Below are positions 11,546 to 24,605 of a stretch of 64,000 nt of DNA, in pieces. Made by a program: the position numbers and the translations under genes. The notes under the pieces are model-generated. The model saw only the letters and a list, made by a program, of their open reading frames with translations, did not search any database and was not told where the DNA came from. The first letter of the stretch is position 1. Each line of letters opens with the position of its first letter. Source of the DNA: Dama dama (lineage: Eukaryota; Chordata; Mammalia; Artiodactyla; Cervidae); assembly GCF_033118175.1 (NCBI RefSeq), contig NC_083681.1, positions 16,944,001 to 17,008,000 of the forward strand, in the 5' to 3' direction.

Positions 11546-13165
11546 TCTAGCTCATCAGAGCAACACCCACCCTCATCCCATTCTTTCAGGCCACCCCTCC
11601 CTGCAGCATAATTGTCCATGTAAGAGTCTTTAGCCTCTGCTGGATCAGAAGCTCCGTCTTGCAGGCTCACCTTGCTGCATTCCCAGACCTAATACAATTC
11701 CCAGTACTTACATTCAGTCAACTCACAGAAACCCCAGAGAGGAGCGAATTGGAAATCAGTATGAGAATCCCACTGTTCATGAAATGCATAAATGACTCCC
11801 CCCGCCCCCCTGCCTTTTTTGAGATTTTGCACTGTGGTCTAGAAAGCCATTGTTAATGAAATGAAAGCATCCACATTTCAGAGCCATGAGAGACTTTAGA
11901 GAAGAAGCACCATTTTTAAAAAATAGGTGGATTATTAAGAGAACCATGAAAGATGAGTTATGCAATGGACATAGCTATCCTTTGGATCTATTAATAAAGA
12001 ACTTTGTCACCTGGGCAAGACACTTGAAGACACTGTCCTATAGATAGGTTCAAAGAAAAGTTTTAAAAATACTCATAAAGGCTGAGCAGTGGGTGGGAAC
12101 TGACCTCCCCTGGGATGTGGAGGGCCTGAGGAGTGGCGCAGGTATGCTAAGTCTTCCTTAACATTTATGGGGCTCTCTGGGGCCATTTTAGACCCATTTT
12201 TCAAAAGGAATCTGCAGTCAGAAAGAGGCTGCCTGGATTCTCTTGCTGAGTAGCTGCAGGGTCATCAGAACACAGAGAAAAAACTCCTCTTCTCTCTTTC
12301 CCATGCCCTACAAGCAGATGAGCCAAGTCTCCACAGAACAAAATGAGTAATAAGAATATCTGGCCTGTGCTGACTGCTTCATATGCACCAGGCCTGTGCT
12401 GTGAGTTCGATGGTGGTTGTCTGAGTAAGCAGCCTGCAGGTTGCCAGCAGCAAACCTGGGAGACAAATGTTATCCCCAACCAGACGGCAGAAGCTGAAAC
12501 TGAGAGACGAAGATGCCCAAAGTTTGTGGGAACATCAAAATCAAGGTTTGAATCCAGGGCTCTTTGATCCCATATCCCATCACCTGAGCCACCGATGACA
12601 TCACCTCACCAAGATGGTGCCTGTCATAGGGACCGACTGTGCCGCCCTCTGGGGGAGAGGAGGTCCCCGAGGGCAGAGGGGCAGCTGCTTCACTAGGCTT
12701 ATGCTCTGCTGTGTCGGCAAAGACCCAGTTTATAAAGGCCCAGAGCCCACCTTGTAACTGCCTTTCTGAAATGTGCTAAATGTATGAAAAGTTCTGGGAC
12801 CAGATCCAGCATGGGGGTGGTGGGGTGGAGGCATGGCGGTGAGGGTGGTTTTCATACACCACGAAGCAATTCTCCAAACACCAGCTGGGTGTCCTACAAT
12901 TTAACCCAATTCTGACTGTTTCAGATTCCAGTCTAAAGGCTGCATCTCCTATGAGACTGCCACCCACTCTCCACCTACTGAAGATGCCAGTGGCAAGCCC
13001 AAGCACCTACAGACTGGAACTTTCACAGGCGTGTTTAATCTGCTAGAGTGAACTTTAGATGCCAGACACAAGTCCAGATTGTTACCTATGCTTCTCATCA
13101 ACTGGCTATAAACTGGAAGTTGCCACAACCCTGTTTTTGAGTTCTATTAGTTTGGTAGAGCAGTT
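11546..13165. other. Intergenic, no gene seen
   Basis: Mostly unique sequence; short frames only. The candidate CTCF site at 12643 is the only motif noted. Confidence 0.55.
12643..12655 (-). promoter_or_regulatory. Candidate CTCF core site
   Basis: cgccctctggggg matches the reverse CTCF core pattern YGCCMYCTRSTGG at 12 of 13 positions. It is judged by eye only. Confidence 0.3.
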
Positions 13166-13385
13166 CATGCATGCGTGTGTGCTAAGTTGCTTCAGTTATA
13201 TCTGGCTCTTTGTGACCCCAAGGACTGTAGCCCACCAATCTCCTCTGTTCATGGGCAAGAATACCAGAGGGTGTGTTGCCATTTCCTCCTGCAAGGGATC
13301 TTCCTGACCCAGGGATCAAATCCGCCTCTCTTATGTCACCTGCATTAGCAGGCGAGTTCTTTACCGTAGCATCACCTGGGAAGCC
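13166..13385 (-). mobile_element. Bov-tA SINE
   Basis: Antisense copy from gtgtgtgctaagttgcttca to cacctgggaagcc. TAGAGCAG occurs on both sides (near 13156 and 13386) as a likely target-site duplication. Confidence 0.85.
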
Positions 13386-13534
13386 TAGAGCAGCTCCTAG
13401 AACTCAGGAATCCTGTTTACTTACTAGATTACCAATTTATCTCAAAGGATATTAAAGGATACAAATCAATAGTCAGATTAAAAGATAGATAGGGTGAAGT
13501 CATGAACAAAGGAGCTTCTGTCCTCATGGAGTTT

Positions 13535-14690
13535 GGAGCCTGGCATGGGAACTATTGCCATCCTAACTAGATTAAATATTCTGCTCCCTGAACATGTATG
13601 TTTTTCCATAGGTTTGCTTTCATTTCTTTCAGGAGTGTTTTATAGTTTTCAGTGTACAAGTCTTATAATAATCTTGTTATATTTATTCCAAAATATTTTC
13701 ATCTTTTGGATGCTTTATAAATGGAATTGCATTGTTAATTTCACTTTCAGACTATTCATTGCTAGTGTATAGAAATGAGACTAATTTTTCATAGATTTAT
13801 TTTCTATCCTGCATATTAGTAAACTTATTTATTGGTTCTAATTTTTTTCTTTTTCCTGCTATTGCTGTGAACTCTTCTGGATGTTCAGTATACATGATTA
13901 TGTTATCTGTGAATAAAAATTTTACTTTTTTCTTTTCAACTTGGATGCATTTCATTTCTTTTTCTTGTCTGATTGCCCTGGCTAGAACTTCCAATACAAC
14001 ATTGAATAGAAGTGATGAGATGAGAGCAGACATCCTCGTTTTGTTCCTGAACTTGAAGGAAAGGTATTTAATCTTTCACCATTAAGTATGATGTTAGCTG
14101 TGGGTTTTTGGTAATTGCCCTTATCAGGTTGAGAAACTTTCCTTTCTATTCCTATTTTATTATGTTTTTATCATGAAAGAGTGATGCATTTGTCAAATGC
14201 TTTTTCTCCATATATTAAGATGATGATTTTTTATCTTTTATTCTATTAATATGGTTTATTACACTAATTGCTTTTGGAATTTGAACCGATCTTATATCCC
14301 GGAGAAGGGAATGGCTACCCACTCCTGTATTCTTGCTTGGAGAATTTCATGGAAAGAGGCAGACTTCAGTCCGTGGGGTTGCAAAGAGTCAGATACAAGT
14401 GAGAGACTTTCACCTCACTACATCCTGGGATAAATTAATTATGATATATAATCCCTTTTATATGTTGCTGGGATTAGTTTTTTTATTATTTTGTTGAGGA
14501 TTCTGGCTTTATATTCACAGTGAATATTAGTCTGTAGTTTTCTTTTTTGTAACGGCATTGTCTGGTTGTGGTATCAGGGTAATATTGGCCTCATGGAATG
14601 AGTTGGAAAGTGTTCCCTCCTGTTCTGTTTTTGGTGGGGGGAGGGTGGAAAGAGGTTGTGGAAAATTGGCATTAATTACTTTTTTAAGCT
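13535..14690 (-). mobile_element. L1 ORF2 (reverse transcriptase) relic
   Basis: The minus frame 13797-14033 reads SSLLFNVVLEVLARAIRQEKE and then FLFTDNIIMY, an L1 RT segment whose F/YADD active-site box has decayed to FTDN. A partial Bov-tA (14298-14430) interrupts it. Confidence 0.8.
14298..14430 (+). mobile_element. Partial Bov-tA SINE inside L1
   Basis: ggagaagggaatggctaccc and cctgtattcttgcttggaga are the 3' half of Bov-tA. Confidence 0.8.
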
Positions 14691-15160
14691 TTTGATAGAA
14701 TTCTCAGAGAAACCAGGTTTTCAGTATATTCACAGAGTTGTGCAACCATTGCAGCATTCTAATTTTAGAGCATTTCTGTCATCCCAAAGAGAAGCCCTGT
14801 GCCCATTAGCAGCAACTCTTCCTTTTTCCCAGCCCGAGGCAACTAGTGCCCTACTTTTTGTCCCTATAGATTTACCTATTCTGAATATTTTATACAAATG
14901 AAATCATGCAAAAATATGGCATTTATGACCAATCTCCTTTACTGAGCATATTGCTATCAAGTTTCACCATCCTTGTATTAATACTTCATTCATTTTAATT
15001 ACTGAATAACATTGCTGTATAGATATACTAAATATAGATATACTATACTATATTTTGTTCACCGTCAAATGTGAGACATGTGGGTCATTTCCACTTTGGG
15101 TTACCATGAGTAATTTAGCTATAAACATTTGTGTACAAGTTTTTGTGTGAGTTAGCAGTT
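14691..15160 (-). mobile_element. L1M 3' end relic
   Basis: ttcacagagttgtgcaacca, then gatttacctattctgaatat and cattgctgtatagatatact are the complement of an L1M-type 3' end. Confidence 0.6.
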
Positions 15161-16795
15161 TTTTTTTAATACAATTTAAAAATTTCATCCAGCACTTTGT
15201 TTTTGTCAACTGAACTGCCAGAAACAGAAATCAAGTTGTGCTTTTTCCCACTCAATTTGTGCTGCCTTTTTAGCCCTTGCCCTGAAAAGCATTTGGTGTC
15301 CCAGCATAAAGAGAATCTCCAGCAGCCATAACTGAGGGCTTTATGCAGGGGAATGCAGGAAATCCGCCCATCCATAAATACCACTCATTAATTAACAGTT
15401 CTGAGCCTCTACTATGTATGGTCCAAGCCCTGTATGAGAGGCTGAAGATGCAAGAGAGTATGAGACAAATCTGGCTCCTACCTCAGAGCACTTTCATTTT
15501 AACAGAAAACAAACCAGCCAACTGCAATACAACTTGCTAAGTGCATGAAAAGGGAAGAACAGGGGGCTACGGGAGGGGATAGGAGGACTCAGACCGCGTG
15601 TTGAGAGGGCAGGAAGATCTTCCCGGAGGCAACAGGAGCCACCTCAGTTGTGTGTTTGTGAGGCAGGAGGTTGACAGGCGAATAAAACTTCCTTGCACTG
15701 TTCACAGCCTCTTATCCAGAGACCCTGATGCAGAAACATATTTGCACAACCCAGGCCCGCCTCCTGGTAGGACGATGAGCTTAGTACTGTGCTTGGCCGA
15801 GACATAGCAGGTTCTCTCTGTGTGTGCACTGTGTATTTGTGTGGGACACACGCACACACAAAATGAACGAGTCCATGCCAAAGTGAACTATGTCCCCCAG
15901 GGTGACTGTGATCCCGGCGTCTTCCTAGGCTTACAGACTGCTGCATGAAAAATTTCTCCTTCAAGGGCCGAGCAGAAATGGGGAATGTGAAGTTTGTTCT
16001 TCAGTTCTCTAGGCTGCAAGACTGTCCCACAGAACTTTCTGTGATGATAGAAATGTTCTAGATCTGTGCTCTGTAATACGGTAGCCATGAGCCACACGTG
16101 GCTACTGATCACTTGAGATGTAGCCAGTGTGACTGAAGCACTGAATTTTTAAAAATTTTAATCAGTTTAAATTTAAGTAGTTCCATGTGGCTAGACAGCA
16201 TACAGAACTACCTTAACGTTTATTTATGGATGCAGTTTTCACCTCCTTCTCCTTTACTGTCTCTTTTGATCCTCACAATGATTTTATGAGCAGCACACAC
16301 CAGAAGTCATTAATCTCATTTTACAGATAAGAAAACTGAGGCTAAACTGAGGCTAAAGAGTTGCCCCTGCTAAAGACTGAGGTTGGCCTGGAGGCCTGGG
16401 CTCTTGAACAATCTGAGAGACAGAGAGGCTCTCGCCCTCTAGACATCAGAAGATGACCAGGAAACCCAAATAATATCTCACCTCATTGCTATGACTGTTT
16501 AAAGAGTGAGGCAGGTGCTGGAAGCCAGCATGGGGCTGGCAGAACTTTCAAGTCCCCATCTTAAGAGAATGGTGGCCTTTTCCATGGTGAACCACTAGAG
16601 GGGTTCAGAGCAGCAAGTTCCGATAACAGGTCATCTCCTTTATTCTAGACTTTTCAAAAGTAGAACAGATGGTCAACTTCTTGGTGATATTTCCATGTCA
16701 TATGTAGGAACTGGCTCCCAAATATCTTTTCCTGAGATCCAAACGCATTGATTAGATTCAGGTTTTTTTTTTCTTTTTGGCCTAAAGTTATTTAG
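15161..16795. other. Intergenic, no gene seen
   Basis: Unique sequence, with a MIR-like stretch near 16255-16360 that contains a small internal duplication (actgaggctaa twice). There is no coding signal. Confidence 0.55.
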
Positions 16796-16797
16796 AA

Positions 16798-17012
16798 GCA
16801 ACTTCCCTGGTGGCTTAGAGGGTAAAGCGTCTACCTGCAATGCGGGAGACCTGGGTTCGACCCCTGGATTAGGAAGATTCCCCTGGAGAAGGAAATGGCA
16901 ACCCACTCCAGTACTCTTGCCTGGAAAATCCCATGGAAGGAGGAGCCTGGTAGGCTACAGTCCATGGGATCACAAAGAGTCAGACACGACTGAGTGACTT
17001 CATTTCACTTTT
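16798..17012 (+). mobile_element. Bov-tA SINE
   Basis: Complete copy: acttccctggtggcttagag, gggttcgacccctgg and ccagtactcttgcctggaaa. Confidence 0.9.
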
Positions 17013-17024
17013 CCAAAGAATCAT

Positions 17025-17145
17025 TGTTGTTGTTCAGTCACTAAGTCATGTCTTACTCTTTCTGACCCCATGAACTTCAGCACACCAGGCTTCCCTGTTC
17101 TTCACCATCTCCCAGAGTTTGCTCAAACTCATGTCCATTGAGAAT
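17025..17145 (-). mobile_element. BovB 3'-end fragment
   Basis: A short antisense BovB tail (gttcagtcactaagtcatgt to caaactcatgtccattgag) directly follows the Bov-tA SINE at 16800-17010. Confidence 0.65.
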
Positions 17146-18060
17146 CATTGAGGCTTACCAATCATTCTCTGAAAGTAGATTGAATAGGAGAAAGAATAGG
17201 AAAGCAATGAGTGGGGTAGAGTTTAGGGGAGGAACTGGTCACTGAGAAAGTAGGAGCAGAGGAAACTGATGGCAAACCTCAATGACTAACCCAGCTCGTC
17301 TCCCAGTGTGGAAAGAAAACACACGAGGCCTTAAAAGGATTCCCATATCCCCCTGTGGCTGGTGGGGAGGCTGGGGGGGCGGTTGCAAGTCCTCCTGGGA
17401 CAAGACCCCAGCTTCTGATTTTGAGTATTTCCATCTTATTCCAAGAAGCAAAACTCTCCCTCTGGGTCTTAGGCAACAGCTCTTTCTTGTTTCCCCACTT
17501 AAACTTGAGAACAAGTTAGACAAGGGGGCCACACGGACTCCATTCTATCAGAAACCAAGCTTTCGTGAGCCCAGTGACCTGCCCAAGGTCACTCAGCTGG
17601 TAAATGGCAGAACCAGTGTAGAACCAGGACTGTGTGACTTGGCCTGACCAGTACGGCTGTATCGGTTGGGCACTAGTCAATTGCAGGAAATGGATGCATT
17701 TAGGCACCTCCCTAGATATACATGTTTACAATCATAGGTTTCCAGCAAATGTGCAAATGTTAATCAAAAGTCTTGAGGGGGGATGCCTTTGTCTAATTTG
17801 CTAAAGGGGCCATTCGATCTTTCAGCATGCCTGGCATGGCTGCAGTCACTGCTTTATGAGGAAGTGGAACCATGATGGGTGGTTCCAGGAGCCCAGAAGA
17901 TCAGCCTCCAGGGCTGGTCCTGCTCAGCTGGCTCCTTCGTGTACCTCTGCTCACCCTAATTCTATGAGGGTCTATGTTAACTTACTGAATCCCACCCAGG
18001 CCTTTGGGTAGATATAGAGGCTGGAGGTCAGTGCAAGATGCCCTTCAGTGAGGAAGAATT

Positions 18061-18178
18061 TGCTAATAATAATAATAATTGAAAATAGACAAGAAATAAA
18101 AAGAGAAATAAAGGAAAGAAAGAAGGAAGGAGGAAAGAAAGAAAGAATGAAAAAGAAAGAAAGAATGAAAAAGAAAAA
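18061..18178 (+). repeat. Purine-rich microsatellite (taa)n-(gaaa/ggaa)n
   Basis: aataataataataat is followed by about 90 bases of almost pure A/G repeats such as gaaagaaagaaggaaggagg. Confidence 0.95.
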
Positions 18179-18188
18179 CCCATTTCTT

Positions 18189-18379
18189 CTTTTTTTAAGA
18201 TTTTTTTTAATATGGACCATTCTTAAAGTCTTTACTGAATTTATTACAATATTGCTTCTGTTTTATGCTTTGCTTTCTGTCCACGAAGCATGTGGGATCT
18301 TAGCCCCCGACTAAAGATTGAACTCACATCCCCTGCATTGGAAGGTGGAGTCTTAACCACTGGACCACCAGGAAGTCCC
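18189..18379 (-). mobile_element. CHR-type SINE
   Basis: An antisense tRNA-SINE from a T-rich start to gaccaccaggaagtcc. An 11-bp flanking repeat ACCCATTTCTT (18178-18188) / ACCCATTCCTT (18380-18390) is the duplication. Confidence 0.7.
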
Positions 18380-18454
18380 ACCCATTCCTTTTTGACCAGG
18401 AAAGTAACAGAAACACTCCCAAGGAGCTTGGAATGTGGAGGCAGCCAGACTGTG

Positions 18455-18640
18455 GCCAATATCTGCCTCCATCACCTACTAGCTGGCTGACAGATAGTAG
18501 GTCCCTTACCTTCTCTGAACCTCCGTTTCTTTATCTGTCAATGGTAGATAGGGAAGGGTCACACTTTTTCAAAAGGTGTGAGGATTCAATGAAATAAGGC
18601 ACACAGAGGGCTTGGCATGGTGCCCAGCAGTGTCTGGGCC
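18455..18640 (+). repeat. MIR SINE
   Basis: cacctactagctggctgaca and gtttctttatctgtcaatgg follow the MIR core. Confidence 0.6.
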
Positions 18641-19324
18641 TCATAAGTTTCAGCTACCACCTTGGCTCGTGCATATCAGATCAGCAGTCAAGGTTGTGGA
18701 CTTGGAGGGCTGTGGGCTAGGAATGTGGACGTCACGGACCCAGAGCCAAGAAACCCTCGGCCATCCTGGTTGACCTGGAGGAGACTGGGAATCTGGGAAG
18801 TCCCACCCCAAATTCATCCAGGAAAGTTGTTGAGAGGGATGACCTCTCCTGGGTATGCCAAGAATGCAAGGCCCTGACTGTTCTTTATGTAGACCAGTTT
18901 TCAGGGTTGTATTTGCTGCAAGCCCCCTTGAGGGTCAGGGTAATGTCTCCCTCTGGACAAAGAGGAGGCTTGCTTACCAGGCTCTCTGAAAGCATGGCTG
19001 CCTCAAGCTCAGTGATCTCCAGCTTTGATGCAAGGCCACTGCACGGCCCGCATCCACCTGGACCCAGCTGCATGGTCCTGTGTGAAGTCATCCCTGGTGG
19101 CCAGGGGACATGGGAAATGCCAACATGATTCTCATGCTGCTTTCTGTGCTGTGAATAGCAAAATCATTTGTCTCTGACTCAGGGGTGCCATGCCTTCTGC
19201 CAGCCTCCCTGGAACAGTAACAGGCTAGCTTATTACCTGGGAAGTGGGGCAAAACCCCAGACCCAGATGGGAGGGTTGGGAGCCTTCTGTTTGGGAGGAA
19301 GGACTATGGAGATTTGTCATTTAA

Positions 19325-19878
19325 TAATTCTTTAATTTTTAATTTTTTCATTGAAATACACTTGATTTACAATATTATATTAATTTTAGGTATACAGTAA
19401 AGCAATTCTCTCTATATTTACATGTACACATATATGCTTTTTCAGATGATTTTTCATTATAGGTTGTTACAAGATATTGAATACAATTCCCTGTGCTATA
19501 CAGTACATCCCTATTATTTATCTATTTTGCATATAGTGGTAAGTATCTGTTAATCCCAAACTCCTAATTTATCTCCCTCCCCCAACCACTTTCCCCTTTG
19601 GGAATCATAAATTTGTTTCTATATCCTTGAGTTTGTGTCTGTTTTGTAAATAAATTCATTTGTATTTTTTTAGATTCCACATAAAAGTGATATCATATGA
19701 CATTTTATCAGTACTTCGCTCAGTATGATAATCTCTAGGTCTATCCATGTTGCTACAAATGGTATTATTTCATTCCATTCTTTTCATGGCTGAGAAATAT
19801 TCCTCTGTGTGTGTGTGTGTGTATACCACATCTTATTGATCCATTCATCTGTCAATACAGCATATGAAAGCTCTATTT
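19325..19878 (-). mobile_element. L1 LINE 3' end
   Basis: The complement of the ruminant L1 3' end: cacttgatttacaatattat, tgttaatcccaaactcctaa and a (tg)n at 19806-19822. Confidence 0.75.
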
Positions 19879-20885
19879 TTAGTTTGGTTTTTTTTTTTTT
19901 GGTGTGGTTTTATTTTTTATTGGAGCCTAAGTGCTTTACAATACTGTGTTATTTTCTGCTGTACAGTGAAGGGAATCAGCTCTATGTATATACATATCTC
20001 CTCCCGCTTGGCCAGCTCACCCACCTCCCTGCTTCCCACCCACGTAGGTGATCGCAGACACTGAACTGAGCTCCCTGCTTTATATCAGTTTCCCTCTAGC
20101 TGTCTATTTTACATGTTAGTGGATATATGTCAGGCTTCCCCAGTGGCTCAATGGCAAAGAACCTGCCTGCCAATGCAGGAGATGTAAGAGACACGGGTTC
20201 AATCCCTGGGTCTGAAGATCCCCTGAAATAGGGCATGGCAATCCACTCCAGTACTCTTGCCTGGAGAATCCCATGGAAAGACGAGCTTGGTGGGCTGCAG
20301 TCTATGGGGTTGCAAAGAGTTGGACACGACTGAGGCGACTTAGCACACACACAGGTATATGTGTCTATCCTAATCTCCCAGTTTTTCCCAACTTCCCCCT
20401 CTCCTCTGTGTTTACACTTGTCCTCTATGTATGCGTCTCTGTTCTTTCCTGGAGGTAGGTTCATCTGTACCATTTTTCTAGATTCCACATGCATCCGTTA
20501 ATGTATAAATAAGATATTTGTTTTTCTTTTTCTGACTTACTCCATTCTGTATGACAGACTACAGGTCCATCCACATAACAAATGAACTAATTTCGTTCCT
20601 TGTTATGACTAATATTCCATTGCATATATGTACCGCGTCTTCTTTATCCACTCATCTGCCTGGACATCTGGGTTGCTTCCCTGTCCTGATGTAAACAGTG
20701 CTGCGATGAGTGTGGGGGCACATGAATAATGGTTTTCTCAGGGTTTATGCCCAGTAGTGGCATTGCTGCTGTAGTGGCATATGGTAGCTCTCTTTTTAAT
20801 TTTTTAGGGAACCTCCACACTGTTTTCTATGGTGGCTACACCAATTTACATTCCTACCAATAGTGGGAATGTCCACAGCCTCTCC
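19879..20885 (-). mobile_element. Second L1 LINE 3' end, split by Bov-tA
   Basis: It begins with T run and tttattggagcctaagtgct. It is interrupted at 20130-20352, then resumes with gtgtctatcctaatctccca and ends near acagcctctccagga. It joins the previous L1 copy head to tail. Confidence 0.75.
20130..20352 (+). mobile_element. Bov-tA SINE inside L1
   Basis: aggcttccccagtggctcaa to ggcgacttagcacacacaca; all SINE landmarks are present. Confidence 0.92.
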
Positions 20886-23800
20886 AGGATTTATAGAAAT
20901 TCTTGAAGCTGCATCTGATTATCCAACACACTAGGGGCAGAAGAACACACTGAACTTGTATGGACACACCTGCCCCTCCCACAAATATCCCCTTTGGCAT
21001 CAGCATGGTCCTGGACAGTGCCTCATGACTCAGGAGGCAAGTGAGTTGCCTGGGAGGCTGGCCACCCTGGCCCATTGCTGGCTGTGTCCCAGATGGCGCC
21101 GCTGGGCTTGGGGAGGGAATGGAGTGAGCCTGCAACTCTTTATTGATTCTGGAGTGTGCAGACTGTCCTGCCTCCTAGGAAAGGTCTGAGGCTGAGTGGC
21201 TCGACTTCCAAGAGATTTCCAAATTCTACGTCACTGATCTTAAGCATTATTAAAGAAGAGCTGAAACTGGGAATTTGAAATCACAAACATCAAAGGTCTC
21301 CTAGTTTTGTTTTATGAACCATTCTCTGTGTGTACTTTGCTGCTAGCCGCCTGGAATCCTTGTGGGAAAGATGAAAGATAAAAACAAGTAAGCAAACAAA
21401 TGTCAGAAAGCTCACAATCAGATCTCTTGTGGGAGACGCTGGCCAACTTCAAAGGAGGTGAGAGATGGGAGGGATGGAGATTTTGAGAACATGAAAGTGA
21501 CGTGCTTTGTGAAAGCTGTGTGTAAACAGAAGTTTTGTAAAACTCCCACTTGAAATGCACGGTGGGGTGGAAGGGATCATTCCTCATCTCGGGACTCAGG
21601 GGCCTGTGTCTGCTGTCAAGAAGGTGGAAATGTAAGGTATAGCTATAGTCTTTAATGCTGATTCTTGCTTTTCAAAAAGGAAAGGAGAAAAGGGCAGATT
21701 TAGCTGACAAGGAAGCCTGCAGAGTTGATATCATAGAAAGACGGGAAGCATTCTCATATTTGAAACTGTCAGAGGTCTGACAATGGGGGTGCACAGTGAA
21801 GACACCCCGAGGTCTGGTTTTGAGGTGTTTGGAAGGATGCCACGCTCTGGATTCTCCCTCAAGGTGGGTGTGGGGGGCAAGCTGCCTGGGCTGACCCAGG
21901 AGGCTTCCTGTGCCTACCTTTCTTGGGACCCTGAGTGATGGGTGACTGCAGGGACACAAGTCACCAGCTTGGGCAAGAGGAGAGATGATTTGGCACCTCA
22001 CCGAGTCACCAGAAGGACAGGAGCACAGCGGGGCTGGGACAGCAGGAACGAAGGACAGGAACCCAGCTGGGAGGCGCGCAGCCTCTTCTCTCTGCTATGA
22101 TCTCTCAACTCTGCTTCCAGACCACTGGGCACCTGTCCACCAGACCCCAGCTCTGCCAGCAGAGAAGGACTGCAGCCTGGCTTGAGCTGAAAAGGTTGCT
22201 GCAGAGTGCCGGGGAGGACTGTGGGCTTCACCACCAGAGAGCTTTCTTTCTTCTTAAAAGCAAAAGTGGGTTGGGCCAAGAATGGAGGACACAGGTGGTA
22301 AGATGCTGACAATTATTGGTGGCTTCATCTGTAGCTCATCCATAGCTCCTTTGCTAACCCGAAGCGCAGGAGCCTGAATCTAGGGTCTCCGGCCCATAGG
22401 GGATACAGTTGTGTGGGCCCTGACTCAGGGCATCGGTCACACCTCTGTGTTTGGGGCCAGCTCTCTGCACTTTCCAGCGTCTATGAAGCTGCACAACGTC
22501 TGCAAACTGCTCTCCTCCTCCGCTGTCTCATTGGTTGGCTTATCCCTTGCATCTGGCTGGACAGATCGACTCCATCTCCACCCCAACAAGGCCAGTAAAA
22601 CCAGCTGCTTCCTGGACTCCTGCGGAAAACAATGCATGACCCTGGACCATGAGAACTCACCAAGCAGCCCTTGGCACCGGCCTGCACACTAAGAACAATA
22701 GCTGGCATCTCTCACGTGCTTTCTCCTGGCCAAGGTCTGCACCGGCTACTACCCGGGGTGTCTTATACTTCTGATGGGAACCTTATGAGAAAGAGACTGT
22801 ATTCACATGTTACAGGTGAGGATGCTGGGGTACTGGGAGGCTGAGTGACGGGCCCAGGCTCACAGCTAGTAAACAGTGGGGCTGGTTTCCACTCGACCGA
22901 TCTGACTCCAGAGACGGGCCTTCCTGACCACTCCATGGCCGATGGTGCCATTGAGAGGGGAGGCTATCACTTTATTTACTCACGTCATCGTGTTGCTGGA
23001 TGGCAAAGGGATTCATACCAAGGAGGTGGGAAGTCCCTTGGGGGTGATGTCCTCTCTGCACAACGTTAATGAATGATTTGACACCCAATAACAGCAACAA
23101 TAATAATACCTGGGAATATTAAATTACTTAATGCACAGTGCCCGGCCCTTGAAAAGTGACACTGGTCAGCTCCGCCTCCTTGGTGGCTGCCCTGACGACA
23201 TGGGACGCGCCTGTCACCTGGCACCCATGACGCAGACACAGTCCGAATCCGACTGGTCCTATTCAGCTCATCAATCACCTGCCCTTCTTCCTGGTGGAAG
23301 CGTTCTGGAGCAGAACAATGACTCTGAAGTCTATCTTCATGCTCTCCTTCCCGTGGCTGAAGCTGAAGCAGGGAGCGCACACGGGGCCTTGGGGCCATTA
23401 GATTCGCAAGCAGAATCCAGCTCCGTCCCTTCTTGGTGTATGATTTCGGGCAGACCTCTTAACATCTTCAAGCCTCAATTTCCTGATATATAAAATGGGC
23501 AGGATTTGGGTAGAGGGGAGAGGAAGGTGAGAAAATGTATGTAAAACTTCAGGATACTGGGTCGGGCAGGTGCCTAGTGAGACAGACTTTCTTTTCCAAA
23601 AGAGTCATGGTAATAGACAGATCTCCAGGCACTTGTGGGCTTCTAGAAGCTTGCCATTTCCACTTGAAGACATCAAGTCTACCCTGCCCCCCACCTGCCC
23701 TTGAACCCTGGCAGATTCTTGTAAATGCCTGACAAATAGTTGTGGCAGAGAGATGCTGTGTGACATCTGGGGCCAGGTCATAAAAGGCAGAATGTCTTCT

Positions 23801-24605
23801 CTCTGGTCCCCTCTTCTCATGTGCAATTGACACTCAAAACTACTAGGTCAAAGGTCCATTCACCCTGAGGTCCACCCATCCTGCATGCTGGAAAGAACCT
23901 TGGAGAGACCACAGTGGGAGATGCCTCTGGACTCCCCACTCTTGTAGCCTCTATGCTTTTGAGCCACGCCAGCTGAGCCAAGAAGAGCCAAGCAGAACTA
24001 CTCCCACCCCTACCCTAAGTCCTTCCCAAATTGCAAAGTTTTGAGCAAAATAAACCGTTGTTTTATGCCACTAAGTTTGAGAGTAATTGTGACATGGCCA
24101 TAGAAATGGAAACACCCAGCGTCTTTACTGTCCCTTTATCACTGTGAGGACTTAATGCAGCCCTTGGTTACTTTCTTACAACATAGCATCAATGGGATCC
24201 CAGCATATAGCTTTGCCAGCTCCCAACACCGATGACCACAGGACCAAAGCCAGTGTCTTTGGCAAAGCAGACCACTTGTTTCATCCCCACTGGCCCCTGC
24301 AGCCCAGAGCCACAGTGTCCAGAGCACACCTGCCTCTGTGCCCGCTGCCCCTTTGCCCTGACCTCAGCCTTGTCTCATTTTTCTCACTCATCCACATTCC
24401 ACTCACGCGTCACCTGCCTTTCTGTTTTCCTGCTCTTTCAAACCAACAGAACAATCTGTACAACCCGTGAGTTTGATGTTCATTATACGTGGTATTGTGG
24501 TCCCCTCTGGTCTTTTCACCCAGACTATGAGCATGGGGTGTGGGGTGCGGAGATCAGGTATAGCATCTTGTTTATCTTTGCATCCTTCCTCTAATGCAAT
24601 AAGGG
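20886..24605. other. Intergenic, no gene recognised
   Basis: The stretch holds MIR pieces (about 22700-22890 minus, 23440-23510 plus) and possibly an old LTR ending near 24090 (gttttatgccactaagtttg). Many short frames on both strands exist but none has a domain or splice context. Confidence 0.5.
22700..22890 (-). repeat. MIR SINE (diverged)
   Basis: tgttacaggtgaggatgctg, cgggcccaggctcacagcta and gtaaacagtggggctgg are the MIR complement. Confidence 0.55.
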
